Origin: Moraxellaceae bacterium AER2_44_116
GTDB taxonomy: Bacteria > Pseudomonadota > Gammaproteobacteria > Pseudomonadales > Moraxellaceae
DNA length: 64,000 nt
Direction: 5' to 3'
Assembly: GCA_006546595.1 (NCBI GenBank)
Contig: VIAD01000001.1
Span: forward strand, 490,596-554,595
Positions 7,632 through 15,976 of this stretch are shown one piece after another (within the stretch, counting starts at the first letter, position 1; every line of letters begins with the position of its first letter). A program made the translations under genes and the position numbers. Below the pieces are notes generated by a model. That model was not told the origin of the DNA and made no database searches. It saw only the letters and a program-made list of their open reading frames with translations.

Positions 7632-9290
7632 TTATTTATCGCGTAACTCACGACGCAAAATTTTACCCACAGGTGACTTTGGCAGTTCATCTTTAAAGAC
7701 AATCGCACGTGGTAATTTATAACCCGTTAATCCCGCTTTTAAATGAATCAATAATGACTCTTCTGTCAGACTTGGGTCTTTTTTCACCACAAACAACTTC
7801 ACGGCTTCACCTGATTTTTTGTCAGGAATACCCACCGCCGCACTTTCTAAAACACCTAAATGCGAAGCGGCAACATCTTCGATTTCATTGGGATAGACAT
7901 TAAAGCCAGACACCAAAATCATGTCCTTTTTACGATCAACAATTTTAATATAACCATCAGCTTGAACAATGGCGACATCGCCCGTTTTTAGCCAACCATC
8001 ACTGGTCACAGTTTCTGCGGTGGCTTCGGCACGCTGCCAATAACCTTTCATCACTTGCGGGCCTCTTGCCCATAACTCGCCCGACTCACCCAATGTCACA
8101 TCTTGACCATCATCATTCACAATCCGAATATGGGTGTTAGGCGCAGGCACACCAATCGTACCAATTTGAATGGCATTAGGAGGATTCATGGTAATGACAG
8201 GTGACGATTCCGTCATGCCATAACCTTCACACACTTTACAGCCTGTGATCGTCTCCCAATCATGAGCCACCTGATGTTGCATCGCCATACCACCCGCAAT
8301 CGTCATTTTCAATTTAGAAAAATTGATTGTTTTGAAATCTGGGTGATTCATTAGTGCGACAAATAAGGTATTTAACCCCATCATTGCTGTGACATCCCAC
8401 TTTTTAATTTCCTCAATAAACGCGCCAACATCACGCGGATTGGTAATTAAAATCGTGTGCATCCCCATAATCATGCCAATACAAGACACGCCAAAAGCAA
8501 AAATATGATACAGCGGTAACGGACAAACCATCGTCTCGCGCCCTGTCTCTAACACCGTTGACAAAAAAGCGTGTGTTTGCAACATATTACTGGTAATGCT
8601 TCGATGGGTCAGCATTGCGCCTTTAGAGACACCTGTTGTGCCCCCTGTATATTGCAGGACAGCAATATCATCGGGTTTTAGTGTAACTTCTTTGAATTTT
8701 GAAGGGTTTGCTTTCATCACTTGTGTAAACGGTATTGCCATCGGTAAATGATAGGCAGGCACTAATTTTTTAACGTATTTAACGATATTATTAACCACAA
8801 CACGTTTCGGAAACGGCAACATATCCGCCAGTTCGCTAATAATGACATAGCGAATACCTGTTCTTGGCAGTACTTCTTGCACTAATTGGCCAAAATTGGC
8901 CAATGTGACCAACGCTTTACAACCTGCATCCTTAAACTGATGCTCCATCTCGCGGGCGGTATATAAAGGATTAGTATTTACAATCACTAAACCAGCACGC
9001 ATCGCGCCAAAAACCACAATAGGATATTGCAATAAATTAGGCATTTGCACCGCAATACGATCACCGACTTGCAAATCGGTATTTTGCTGAATCCATGCGG
9101 CAAATGTCGCACTATATTTATCGACCTCAGCAAATGTTAATGTCCGTCCCATATTAGAGAATGCAGGCTTATTGGCATATTTTCGACACGCATCTTTAAA
9201 TAAATCTAAAATTGTCGGATAGATATTCGTATCAATCGTTCTTGCAATACTTTCAGGATATTTACCCTGCCAAAAATCATGATGATCCAT
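7632..9290 (-). CDS. fadD: Long-chain fatty acid--CoA ligase (FadD type)
   Basis: This enzyme activates long-chain fatty acids to acyl-CoA with ATP for beta-oxidation or lipid synthesis. The 552-residue protein has the AMP-binding signature YTGGTTGVSKGA (about 214-225), the GYGMTESSP motif, the adenylate-binding GWLKTGDVA segment and the C-terminal catalytic lysine region PKSPVGKILRRELR. Length matches FadD (about 560). An AGGA ribosome site lies 8 bases before the ATG at 9290. It is not next to other beta-oxidation genes, though ETF-QO and two enoyl-CoA hydratase-like genes lie elsewhere in the window. Confidence 0.93.
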   Translation of the reverse strand: MDHHDFWQGKYPESIARTIDTNIYPTILDLFKDACRKYANKPAFSNMGRTLTFAEVDKYSATFAAWIQQNTDLQVGDRIAVQMPNLLQYPIVVFGAMRAGLVIVNTNPLYTAREMEHQFKDAGCKALVTLANFGQLVQEVLPRTGIRYVIISELADMLPFPKRVVVNNIVKYVKKLVPAYHLPMAIPFTQVMKANPSKFKEVTLKPDDIAVLQYTGGTTGVSKGAMLTHRSITSNMLQTHAFLSTVLETGRETMVCPLPLYHIFAFGVSCIGMIMGMHTILITNPRDVGAFIEEIKKWDVTAMMGLNTLFVALMNHPDFKTINFSKLKMTIAGGMAMQHQVAHDWETITGCKVCEGYGMTESSPVITMNPPNAIQIGTIGVPAPNTHIRIVNDDGQDVTLGESGELWARGPQVMKGYWQRAEATAETVTSDGWLKTGDVAIVQADGYIKIVDRKKDMILVSGFNVYPNEIEDVAASHLGVLESAAVGIPDKKSGEAVKLFVVKKDPSLTEESLLIHLKAGLTGYKLPRAIVFKDELPKSPVGKILRRELRDK

Positions 9291-9419
9291 ACAGTTTTTC
9301 CTGTAAATGACGGGACTTAGACTACCTTTTTTATCAACTCAACGCGAAACGATCAATATTGTGCTTATCAACTAAAACATTGATACAGGATAAAAAAGGC
9401 AGTCAGTCGAAACTAATTG

Positions 9420-11195
9420 TTATTGAGCCAAAATCCAACGCTCGGCACGATGACGGCTGTTGCTTTCTGTACTGAGTTGTAAACTGCAAAAATCAGCAAC
9501 TGATGACTGTAACACCACCTGACATTGCATCAACTCATCTCGTCGAAATAAATGTACATTGAGGGTATCACCAATCGCATAACTGGCAACGGTTTTTTCT
9601 AACTGTGCGCTGACTTTTAAGCCATCTATTGCCATTAAAACATCACCTGCCGAGATTCCTGCACATTCTGCGGCACCGCCACGCCAAACGTTTTGTATTT
9701 GAAAGCCGCCTTCCGCCATTTGCCCTCGAATACCTAAACTCGCTAATGGCTGATTTTTGGCATTATCATATTTATAATTTACCACCACACCTTGTGCGCT
9801 CAATAACTCAGTGAAGGGCAATTCTTGCGTACTATATAAACACTGTTGCCAAAATTCCGATAAGTCTTCGGAAACCAATGATTGTGTAATATTTTGCACC
9901 GTATCATTGTGAATACCCAAGCCCGTTTTACCATAATCTCGCCACAGTTGGCGCATCACAGTATCTAAACTCATCGTATTATCACTTAATTGACGCAATT
10001 TCAAATCAATACACAACGCCACTAATGAACCTTTAATATAATAACTGACGACGCTATTTGGGGTATTTTCATCTTGTTTATAATATTTTGTCCACGCATC
10101 AAAACTAGAATCTGTGACTGTTTGCTGAAAACGTCCTAATGTTCGTAAATGACGTGTTATCGCTTGTGCGAGTAAATCCAAATAATCTTGCGTTGAAATA
10201 ACACTCGCTCGGGCTAATAATAAATCATCATAATATGACGTAAATCCTTCAAATACCCATAATAATTCCGTGTAGTTTTCTTGGTGTAAATCGGGATTAA
10301 CCAATACATTGGGTTGAATACGTTTCACTAACCACGAATGAAAATACTCATGACTGCATAGGCCTAAAAATGCTTTATATTTTTCGCCTAATTTATGTTC
10401 AGGCTCAGTGGTTAACGGCAAATCCTCACGCGAACATAATAAACTAGTGGAACTACGATGTTCTAAACCACCGTAACCATTGCCAACAGCCATCACTTGA
10501 AATAAATAGTGGGCAAACGGCGGCGTGTCATCCCCCCAAAAGTCGATAGCAGCAGCACAGATACGGGTTAAATCACGGCTTAAACGGTTTAAATCAGCAC
10601 GATGTTTTCCTGTCACTACTACGCGATGTGGCGTGTTATGCGTCGTAAAAGCGACCTCTGCAAACTCTCCCATTTCGACAGGATGATCTAACAACGTTAC
10701 ATAATTGGCCGCTTGATAACGATAAACACCCGTCTGACTGCTCGGCAAAGTATCTAGTGTGGTGGCAATGCGCCACGTTTGATGCTGTTCGGGGAGATGA
10801 ATTTCTATCGTTGAAGCCTTATCTTCTTGACCTTCAACCGCTAAAAGCAAACACGAGCCATTAAAATAACCATGCGTTTGGTCAAGGTGAGCACCGCGTA
10901 CTGACAAGTCCCACGCGTAAACTTCATAAGAAATCATGATTTCTCCTTCATAGGGAGAGACAGACCACTGATTTTTTGCTATTTTTTTGACACTTAATAA
11001 CAATCCTTCTGTCGTTTTCGCGCTTACACTAATGATATGACGCGAAAAGTCACGAATCATGTAGCTCCCGAGAATCCAATTCGGCAACCACAGTTTTTGC
11101 CCTAAAGGATTGGGCTGCAAAATAGTGAGTCTCACTTGAAAAAAGTGATGACTCGGATGAAGTGCTGAAACCGTATAATGACACGCTGCGCGCAT
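9420..11195 (-). CDS. M61 family metallopeptidase with C-terminal PDZ domain
   Basis: The 591-residue protein has the M61 (glycyl aminopeptidase) architecture. It has an N-terminal beta domain, a GGLEHR motif, the zinc site HEYFH (282-286 from this start) with a downstream conserved glutamate region (ELLWVFEGFTSYYDD), and a PDZ domain at about 485-575 (GIRGQMAEGGFQI, AGDVLMAIDG). No signal peptide is evident, so a cytoplasmic or unconventional location is likely. The true substrate is unknown. I start at ATG 11195, with GGA upstream, rather than at 11207, which lacks a ribosome site. It is divergent from the adjacent hydrolase, with about 40 bases between the starts. Confidence 0.9.
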   Translation of the reverse strand: MRAACHYTVSALHPSHHFFQVRLTILQPNPLGQKLWLPNWILGSYMIRDFSRHIISVSAKTTEGLLLSVKKIAKNQWSVSPYEGEIMISYEVYAWDLSVRGAHLDQTHGYFNGSCLLLAVEGQEDKASTIEIHLPEQHQTWRIATTLDTLPSSQTGVYRYQAANYVTLLDHPVEMGEFAEVAFTTHNTPHRVVVTGKHRADLNRLSRDLTRICAAAIDFWGDDTPPFAHYLFQVMAVGNGYGGLEHRSSTSLLCSREDLPLTTEPEHKLGEKYKAFLGLCSHEYFHSWLVKRIQPNVLVNPDLHQENYTELLWVFEGFTSYYDDLLLARASVISTQDYLDLLAQAITRHLRTLGRFQQTVTDSSFDAWTKYYKQDENTPNSVVSYYIKGSLVALCIDLKLRQLSDNTMSLDTVMRQLWRDYGKTGLGIHNDTVQNITQSLVSEDLSEFWQQCLYSTQELPFTELLSAQGVVVNYKYDNAKNQPLASLGIRGQMAEGGFQIQNVWRGGAAECAGISAGDVLMAIDGLKVSAQLEKTVASYAIGDTLNVHLFRRDELMQCQVVLQSSVADFCSLQLSTESNSRHRAERWILAQ

Positions 11196-11234
11196 AATAA
11201 ATTCCATGAAATAAATTGTTAGGACTCATATTTA

Positions 11235-12182
11235 ATGAATAATCCGCACCTCAGCCCTGAAGCGACACTATTGTATTTACCCACGGCTGACGGCCATAAA
11301 ATTCCTGTTCGTCATTGGCCTGTTTCGCAACCACGCGCCATTATTCATATTGTCCATGGCATGGCGGAGCATAGTGGTAGTTATGATGAGGTAGCTGCTT
11401 TTTTAAATCAACAGGGCTTTGCCGTTTTAGCACACGATCATCGCTGTCATGGCTTGTCCACCCCTGAAAAGTTATTGGGTCAGGTCAGTAAAGTACAAAA
11501 CTGGGCAGGTATTCTACAAGATATGTCTCTGATTCATAATTGGATTAGTGCAACGTATAACAACTTACCAGTCATTATTTTAGCGCACAGCATGGGTTCG
11601 TTTATTAGCCAATGGTTCGTACAAAACAACCCAAATCGAATTAAAGCCCTTGCCTTAAGTGGTTCTAACTTTACAGCACCGTGGTATGCTCGTGCCTCCT
11701 CGCGGTTAGCGGCATTTGAAATGTGTCGTCAAGGTGGGAATGGTCACAGTGATCTCATTCATAGCTTAGGATTTGGTAAGTTTAATAAAGTGTTTGCTCC
11801 CAATCGTACTGACTTTGATTGGCTATCGCGTGATACTCATTTTGTGGATAGTTATGTTGCTGACCCTTTCTGTGGTTTCCGCATGGCCAATCGTTATTGG
11901 CGTGATTTTTTGGTGACCTTGGGCGAAATTTACCAACCCACCAACATGAAAAAGATTCCTGAAGGCTTGCCGTTATATATTTTCTCAGGCTCTGAAGATC
12001 CTGTGGGGGCTATGGGTAAAGGCGTGAAAAAACTGGCGAAAATGCACGCCAAAATCAACAAAGCCAAGGTTACCCTTAAAATATATCCTCAAGCTCGTCA
12101 TGTTGCCTTGCACGAAACTAACGCTACCGAAGTCCGTCATGACTTATTGGCGTGGTTATTGACGGTTGCGCCAAACGTTTAG
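11235..12182 (+). CDS. Alpha/beta hydrolase, lysophospholipase/monoacylglycerol lipase-like
   Basis: The 315-residue protein belongs to the serine aminopeptidase S33/Hydrolase_4 group that includes PldB-like lysophospholipases and monoacylglycerol lipases. It has the IHIVHGMAEHSG oxyanion segment, the HDHRCHGLS motif, the nucleophile elbow LAHSMGSFIS (serine in HSMGS), a late aspartate in FSGSEDPVG, and a catalytic histidine in QARHVALHE. No signal peptide is visible. The substrate is inferred from family membership only. Confidence 0.87.
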   Translation: MNNPHLSPEATLLYLPTADGHKIPVRHWPVSQPRAIIHIVHGMAEHSGSYDEVAAFLNQQGFAVLAHDHRCHGLSTPEKLLGQVSKVQNWAGILQDMSLIHNWISATYNNLPVIILAHSMGSFISQWFVQNNPNRIKALALSGSNFTAPWYARASSRLAAFEMCRQGGNGHSDLIHSLGFGKFNKVFAPNRTDFDWLSRDTHFVDSYVADPFCGFRMANRYWRDFLVTLGEIYQPTNMKKIPEGLPLYIFSGSEDPVGAMGKGVKKLAKMHAKINKAKVTLKIYPQARHVALHETNATEVRHDLLAWLLTVAPNV

Positions 12183-12188
12183 ACTTGG

Positions 12189-12248
12189 CTTCGACTCCGC
12201 TCAGCCACCACGACTCCGCTCAGCCAACGAAAAATGCCCCCTGAGCGG
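12189..12248. repeat. Dispersed palindromic repeat, family A copy 3, rearranged
   Basis: The left arm CTTCGACTCCGCTCAG (12189-12204) is followed by a second partial left arm (12211-12225). The right arm is reduced to CTGAGCGG (12241-12248). This looks like a partly duplicated and degraded copy. Confidence 0.75.
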
Positions 12249-12292
12249 TGTTGGGTAACTTAATCAAACCTCGACAGGCCTAGAAACCACCA

Positions 12293-12323
12293 CCAAAGCA
12301 AGGTAGAATCGTATTTGCTTTGG
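12293..12323 (+). other. Stem-loop in the ndh upstream region
   Basis: CCAAAGCAA (12293-12301) pairs perfectly with TTGCTTTGG (12315-12323) around a 13-base loop, followed by a T-rich stretch. It may be a terminator for the upstream hydrolase or part of a structured leader of the NADH dehydrogenase gene. The remaining bases 12249-12414 show nothing else clear. Confidence 0.5.
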
Positions 12324-12414
12324 TTAGTCGCGATTTCTCTTTGTTTTTATTCTAAAAACTCCCGCTATTAACCTCCGCATCGAACTTTATCTCCTCGCAA
12401 AAATAATAAAAATC

Positions 12415-12474
12415 ATCACACCAGTACAAACGATTATTACTTGTCGTTTGTACTGCTGTGATTGTTTTTAATTT
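12415..12474 (+). terminator. Terminator-like hairpin immediately upstream of ndh
   Basis: A long stem (12415-12433 with 12444-12462, one C-C mismatch) with a 10-base loop is followed by GTTTTTAATTTTT. It ends only 23 bases before the ndh start codon, too close for a promoter to fit between. Either it ends the upstream transcript and ndh is read from a promoter upstream of or inside it, or it is an attenuator for ndh. Confidence 0.75.
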
Positions 12475-12485
12475 TTGGGGTTAAC

Positions 12486-13784
12486 ATGAACACAGCACAT
12501 CATATCGTTATTGTCGGCGGCGGCGCAGGTGGTTTAGGCTTGGCGACACAATTAGGCCACAAACTCGGCAAGGCTAAAAAAGCCAAAATTACCTTAGTTG
12601 ACGCGCATTTAACCCACATTTGGAAGCCATTACTGCATGAAGTCGCTGCTGGAACTCTCAACTCTTTTGAAGATGAATTAAATTATTTTGCCCATAGCGT
12701 CAAACATCATTTTGAGTTTCAGTTAGGGCGAATGGTTGATATTAATCGCGCTGACAAACAACTGCTGCTTGCGCCCTTAATCGCCGAAGATGGTAAAGAA
12801 GTCGCACCCGCCCGCAGCTTACATTACGACACCTTAGTTATTGCTATTGGCTCTACTGCCAATGATTTTGGTACTCAGGGTGCGCGTGACAATTGTATTT
12901 TCTTGGACTCTCGCCCTCAAGCTGACCGTTTTCAGCAACAATTTTTGAATATGTATTTACAGGCTCATGCCCTACCGAGCCATATTTCACCGCCCCCCGA
13001 ATTAAACGTCGCCATTATTGGTGCGGGAGCAACAGGTGTGGAATTAGCGGCTGAACTGCACCACGCCTGCCACGAATTTGCTCGTTACGGTTTAGATGAT
13101 ATTGCACCACAAAATGTCAATATTACACTGATTGAAGCGACTGATCGGGTATTGCCTGTACTACCTGCCGCCACCTCTGCGGAGGCAGAAGCACAACTCA
13201 CAAAACTGGGCATTACCGTTCGTACCCGCACAAAAGTCGTTGCTATTCATGATGATGGTATTGAGTGTGAAGGTGGATTACGCATTCCTGCCAGTTTGCG
13301 CGTTTGGTCGGCGGGCATTAAAGCACCTGACTTTTTGCAAAATTTAGCGGGTTTAGAAACAAATCGCATCAATCAATTAGTGGTAAAACCCAGTTTACAA
13401 AGCACGCGTGACGATACTATTTTTGCTTTTGGTGATTGCGCCTCTTGTACCTTACCCAATATGTCACGCCCTGTTCCCCCACGCGCCCAATCGGCACAGC
13501 AACAAGCCAATTATTTAGTCAAAGCCTTGGCAGCTCACATCGCCAACAAGCCATTACCTGTCTATAAATACAGCGATTTTGGCTCATTGATTTCATTAAG
13601 TGAAGGCAATAGTGTCGGCAGTTTGGTCGGCAATATTAACGTCAAAGGCCGTATTGCCCGTTTAATGTATGTCATGCTGTATCGTATGCATCAATATTCT
13701 TTACATGGCTTTTTCAGGACGTTAATGCTCTGGAGTAAAGACCAATTGAGTAAGTCGTCTAGCCCTACATTAAAACTGCATTAA
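12486..13784 (+). CDS. ndh: Type II NADH:quinone oxidoreductase (NDH-2)
   Basis: NDH-2 oxidises NADH and reduces quinone at the inner membrane without pumping protons. The 432-residue protein has an N-terminal FAD-binding GGGAGGLGLA motif, a second nucleotide site GAGATGVELAAELH (about residue 180), and the conserved FAFGDCAS segment. The C-terminal part is amphipathic or hydrophobic, which is typical for membrane anchoring. I chose ATG 12486 because GGGG lies just upstream. The in-frame TTG/ATG codons before it fall inside the hairpin. It provides a non-pumping quinone entry point alongside ETF-QO in this window. Confidence 0.92.
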   Translation: MNTAHHIVIVGGGAGGLGLATQLGHKLGKAKKAKITLVDAHLTHIWKPLLHEVAAGTLNSFEDELNYFAHSVKHHFEFQLGRMVDINRADKQLLLAPLIAEDGKEVAPARSLHYDTLVIAIGSTANDFGTQGARDNCIFLDSRPQADRFQQQFLNMYLQAHALPSHISPPPELNVAIIGAGATGVELAAELHHACHEFARYGLDDIAPQNVNITLIEATDRVLPVLPAATSAEAEAQLTKLGITVRTRTKVVAIHDDGIECEGGLRIPASLRVWSAGIKAPDFLQNLAGLETNRINQLVVKPSLQSTRDDTIFAFGDCASCTLPNMSRPVPPRAQSAQQQANYLVKALAAHIANKPLPVYKYSDFGSLISLSEGNSVGSLVGNINVKGRIARLMYVMLYRMHQYSLHGFFRTLMLWSKDQLSKSSSPTLKLH

Positions 13785-13841
13785 TATTTGTCAGAGATAA
13801 TGTAGTTATTTTGCAGCTTAGACGACTTTTTGCAGCAGACT

Positions 13842-13874
13842 GCCGACAATTACAGTATCATTGTCGGCTATTTT
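13842..13874 (+). terminator. Intrinsic terminator between ndh and slyD
   Basis: GCCGACAAT (13842-13850) pairs with ATTGTCGGC (13860-13868), followed by TATTTTT. It lies 58 bases after the ndh stop and 38 bases before the slyD ATG, so it could end ndh or modulate slyD. Confidence 0.75.
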
Positions 13875-13905
13875 TATGACAGCCATTCGGCCTATAGGTT
13901 TTATC

Positions 13906-14388
13906 ATGCAAATTTCTAAAGACAGCGTTGTTGCTCTTGCTTACACTCTGACTAACGATGAAGGTCAAGTGATTGATACATCGGCAGGTGGCGAGCCATT
14001 AGTGTATTTACACGGCGCGCAGAATATTATTCCGGGTTTAGAAAATGCTTTAGTTGGCAAACAAGTTGGCGACAAGTTGACTGTTGATGTTGCTGCTAGC
14101 GAAGGCTACGGCGAATACGATGCCCAAATGGTACAAGTTGTGCCTAAGCATATGTTTGCGGGTGTTGACAACATTGAAGCAGGCATGCAATTTCACGCGC
14201 AAACCGATTACGGTATGCAAGTGGTGACGGTTGCTGCGGTTGAAGGCGACGAAGTGACAGTTGATGGCAACCATCCTTTGGCTGGCCAAAACTTGCATTT
14301 TGATGTTGAAATCGTGTCGATTCGTGCGGCTACTGCCGAAGAGTTAGAACATGGTCATGTACATGGTGCAGGTGGTCATCACCACTAA
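13906..14388 (+). CDS. slyD: FKBP-type peptidyl-prolyl isomerase, SlyD family
   Basis: SlyD-type enzymes catalyse proline cis-trans isomerisation and act as chaperones and nickel-binding proteins. The 160-residue product has the FKBP half-domains (VVALAYTLTNDEGQVIDTS; the GAQNIIPGLENALVG segment) flanking an insert-in-flap domain (about 70-120). A short His-rich tail (HGHVHGAGGHHH) follows that could bind nickel. The start at ATG 13906 gives the canonical MQISKDSVVALAY beginning. Upstream in-frame codons overlap a terminator hairpin. Whether it is strictly SlyD or the shorter FkpB-like type is not fully certain. Confidence 0.9.
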   Translation: MQISKDSVVALAYTLTNDEGQVIDTSAGGEPLVYLHGAQNIIPGLENALVGKQVGDKLTVDVAASEGYGEYDAQMVQVVPKHMFAGVDNIEAGMQFHAQTDYGMQVVTVAAVEGDEVTVDGNHPLAGQNLHFDVEIVSIRAATAEELEHGHVHGAGGHHH

Positions 14389-14413
14389 TCTGAAGTTATT
14401 CAGTTAGTTGTAA

Positions 14414-14444
14414 AAAAGCCCTGTCGAATGATGGGGCTTTTTTT
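14414..14444 (+). terminator. Intrinsic terminator after slyD
   Basis: AAAAGCCC (14414-14421) pairs with GGGCTTTT (14434-14441) and continues into a seven-base T run, 25 bases after the slyD stop. Confidence 0.85.
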
Positions 14445-14524
14445 ACGCAAAAGTTATACATTTTCGATCAACTAACACTAAAAATAAGTATTACCTGTAG
14501 CTATATTTTAACAACCAGAAAAAC

Positions 14525-14587
14525 AAAAAGCCCTGATTCCATAAGAATCAGGGCTTTTTTGATTGTCCTAGCCTATTGCTAGGACAA
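14525..14587 (-). terminator. Bidirectional terminator of the tRNA operon plus adjacent hairpin
   Basis: A perfect 15-bp stem (14525-14539 with 14545-14559) is flanked by A and T runs and can stop transcription both ways. On the minus strand it is preceded by a second hairpin (14579-14587 with 14563-14571) right after the tRNA-Leu 3' end. That hairpin probably belongs to the tRNA trailer. Confidence 0.88.
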
Positions 14588-14591
14588 GAAT

Positions 14592-14680
14592 TGGTGCCTG
14601 AGGCCGGAGTCGAACCGGCACGGCAGTCACCCGCCGAGGGATTTTAAATCCCTTGTGTCTACCTATTTCACCACTCAGGC
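14592..14680 (-). tRNA. tRNA-Leu (anticodon UAA)
   Basis: The 89-base gene folds into a class II tRNA. Acceptor GCCTGAG pairs with CTCAGGC. The anticodon stem AGGGA/TCCCT holds the loop TTTAAAA with UAA in the anticodon position. A long variable arm is present, as is the T arm with GGTTCGACTCC. The CCA end is encoded. It is transcribed after tRNA-Cys from a common promoter. Confidence 0.96.
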
Positions 14681-14730
14681 AAGAGTGTCATCATTAGCAG
14701 GCTTCAATAATACAACAACTAGAGCACTAC

Positions 14731-14804
14731 TGGAGGCTGAGGCCGGAATCGAACCGGCGTAGGCGGAGTTGCAGTCCGCAGCATAACCATTTTGCTACCC
14801 AGCC
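14731..14804 (-). tRNA. tRNA-Cys (anticodon GCA)
   Basis: The 74-base gene has acceptor GGCTGGG pairing with CTCAGCC (one G-T), an anticodon stem GCGGA/TCCGC with loop CTGCAAC, and T loop GGTTCGATTCC. CCA is encoded. It lies 50 bases upstream of tRNA-Leu in the same transcript. Confidence 0.96.
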
Positions 14805-14833
14805 TTTTTGTTAGCCACCTGCTAAGGCCGCAA

Positions 14834-14862
14834 ATGATATATAGATAAGAAAAGCGCGTCAA
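14834..14862 (-). promoter_or_regulatory. Sigma-70 promoter of the tRNA-Cys/tRNA-Leu operon
   Basis: On the minus strand TTGACG (14862-14857) is separated by exactly 17 bases from TATCAT (14839-14834). A GC-rich discriminator (GCGGCC) follows, as expected for a stringently controlled stable-RNA promoter. Bases 14863-15030 up to folD hold no other feature I can recognise. Confidence 0.8.
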
Positions 14863-15030
14863 TATTTTTTTTATTTTTCAAAATCAATTGCATAGAATTT
14901 GTGCTTTTTTCAACTCTTCTTACGGTTTTTGGCTAATTTAGAACAATTCATTGCTGCGCCAAGATGATAAAATACCGCAACGGCTTTCTAAACTTCTTTT
15001 TAAAACTTTTCACTCTACTAGGAAAACTTC

Positions 15031-15864
15031 ATGTCTGCCTTAATTTTAGATGGTAAAAAACTGGCTACATTGGTTGAAGCTGATTTGGCGGAGCGTGTCG
15101 CTAAGATTAAAGAACGCACCCAACAAACGCCCATTTTAGCCACTATTCTCGTTGGTGATGACCCTTCGTCCGCAACTTACGTGAAAATGAAAGGCAATGC
15201 TTGCCGTCGTGTTGGTATGGACTCAATTTCCGTTACCTTACCCTCGACAACGACGACTGAAACGTTATTAGCCGAAATAGCGACATTAAATACCAACCCT
15301 AATGTGCATGGTATTTTATTACAACACCCCGTTCCTCATCAAATTGATGAGCGCGCCTGTTTCGATGCTATTAGCTTAGCGAAAGATGTTGATGGCGTAA
15401 CATGCTTAGGCTTTGGCCGTATGAGTATGGGTGAAGAAGCCTATGGTTCAGCAACACCACAAGGCATTATGGCACTATTACAACACTACCAAATTCCGTT
15501 GGAGGGAAAACATGCCGTTGTTGTGGGTCGTAGTGCGATTTTAGGCAAACCCATGGCAATGATGTTACTAGCAGCTAATGCGACGGTGACTATTTGTCAT
15601 TCACGCACGCAAAATTTAGCCGAACTGATTAAACAAGCCGACGTTGTTGTAGGAGCAGTCGGTAAGCCTCAGTTTATTAAAAGCGAATGGATTAAGGATG
15701 GCGCGGTTGTTGTTGATGCGGGCTATCATGCGGGTGGCGTGGGTGATATTGAGTTAGCGGGCATTATTGAGCGGGCATCTGCATATACGCCAGTTCCCGG
15801 TGGTGTAGGACCAATGACCATCGCCACATTAATGACACAAACCGTCATGGCCGCTGAAAAATAA
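15031..15864 (+). CDS. folD: Bifunctional methylenetetrahydrofolate dehydrogenase/cyclohydrolase
   Basis: FolD interconverts 5,10-methylene-, methenyl- and 10-formyl-tetrahydrofolate with NADP in one-carbon metabolism. The 277-residue protein has the signature YVKMKGNACRRVGM with the catalytic lysine. It also has GILLQHPVPHQID, KDVDGV, a NADP-binding VVGRSAILGKPMAMML segment (about 165-180) and the closing PVPGGVGPMTIATL motif. Length is normal. An AGGA ribosome site precedes the ATG. Confidence 0.96.
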   Translation: MSALILDGKKLATLVEADLAERVAKIKERTQQTPILATILVGDDPSSATYVKMKGNACRRVGMDSISVTLPSTTTTETLLAEIATLNTNPNVHGILLQHPVPHQIDERACFDAISLAKDVDGVTCLGFGRMSMGEEAYGSATPQGIMALLQHYQIPLEGKHAVVVGRSAILGKPMAMMLLAANATVTICHSRTQNLAELIKQADVVVGAVGKPQFIKSEWIKDGAVVVDAGYHAGGVGDIELAGIIERASAYTPVPGGVGPMTIATLMTQTVMAAEK

Positions 15865-15880
15865 CAACGATTATTGAGTC

Positions 15881-15976
15881 GTAGGGGCGAATTTATTCGC
15901 CCTATTATTTATATCAAAGTATTGGGCAAAAGATTTTTACCCATATAGGTCATACGGTAGATAAATCCGCCCCTAC
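15881..15976. repeat. Dispersed palindromic repeat, family C copy 2 (MITE-like)
   Basis: GTAGGGGCGAATTTAT at the left end (15881-15896) matches the inverted right end (15961-15976) at 15 of 16 positions. It encloses a 64-base interior that starts with its own small hairpin (GGGCGAA/TTCGCCC). A shorter element with the same ends lies at 57541-57606. Confidence 0.85.

Noticed and set aside
12462..12485. Upstream in-frame start for the NDH-2 gene
   Set aside because: This start lies inside the 3' arm and T-tract of the terminator-like hairpin and adds residues not typical of NDH-2; ATG 12486 has a ribosome site.
13861..13905. TTG start extending SlyD by 15 residues
   Set aside because: It overlaps a terminator hairpin and gives residues not found in the SlyD family.
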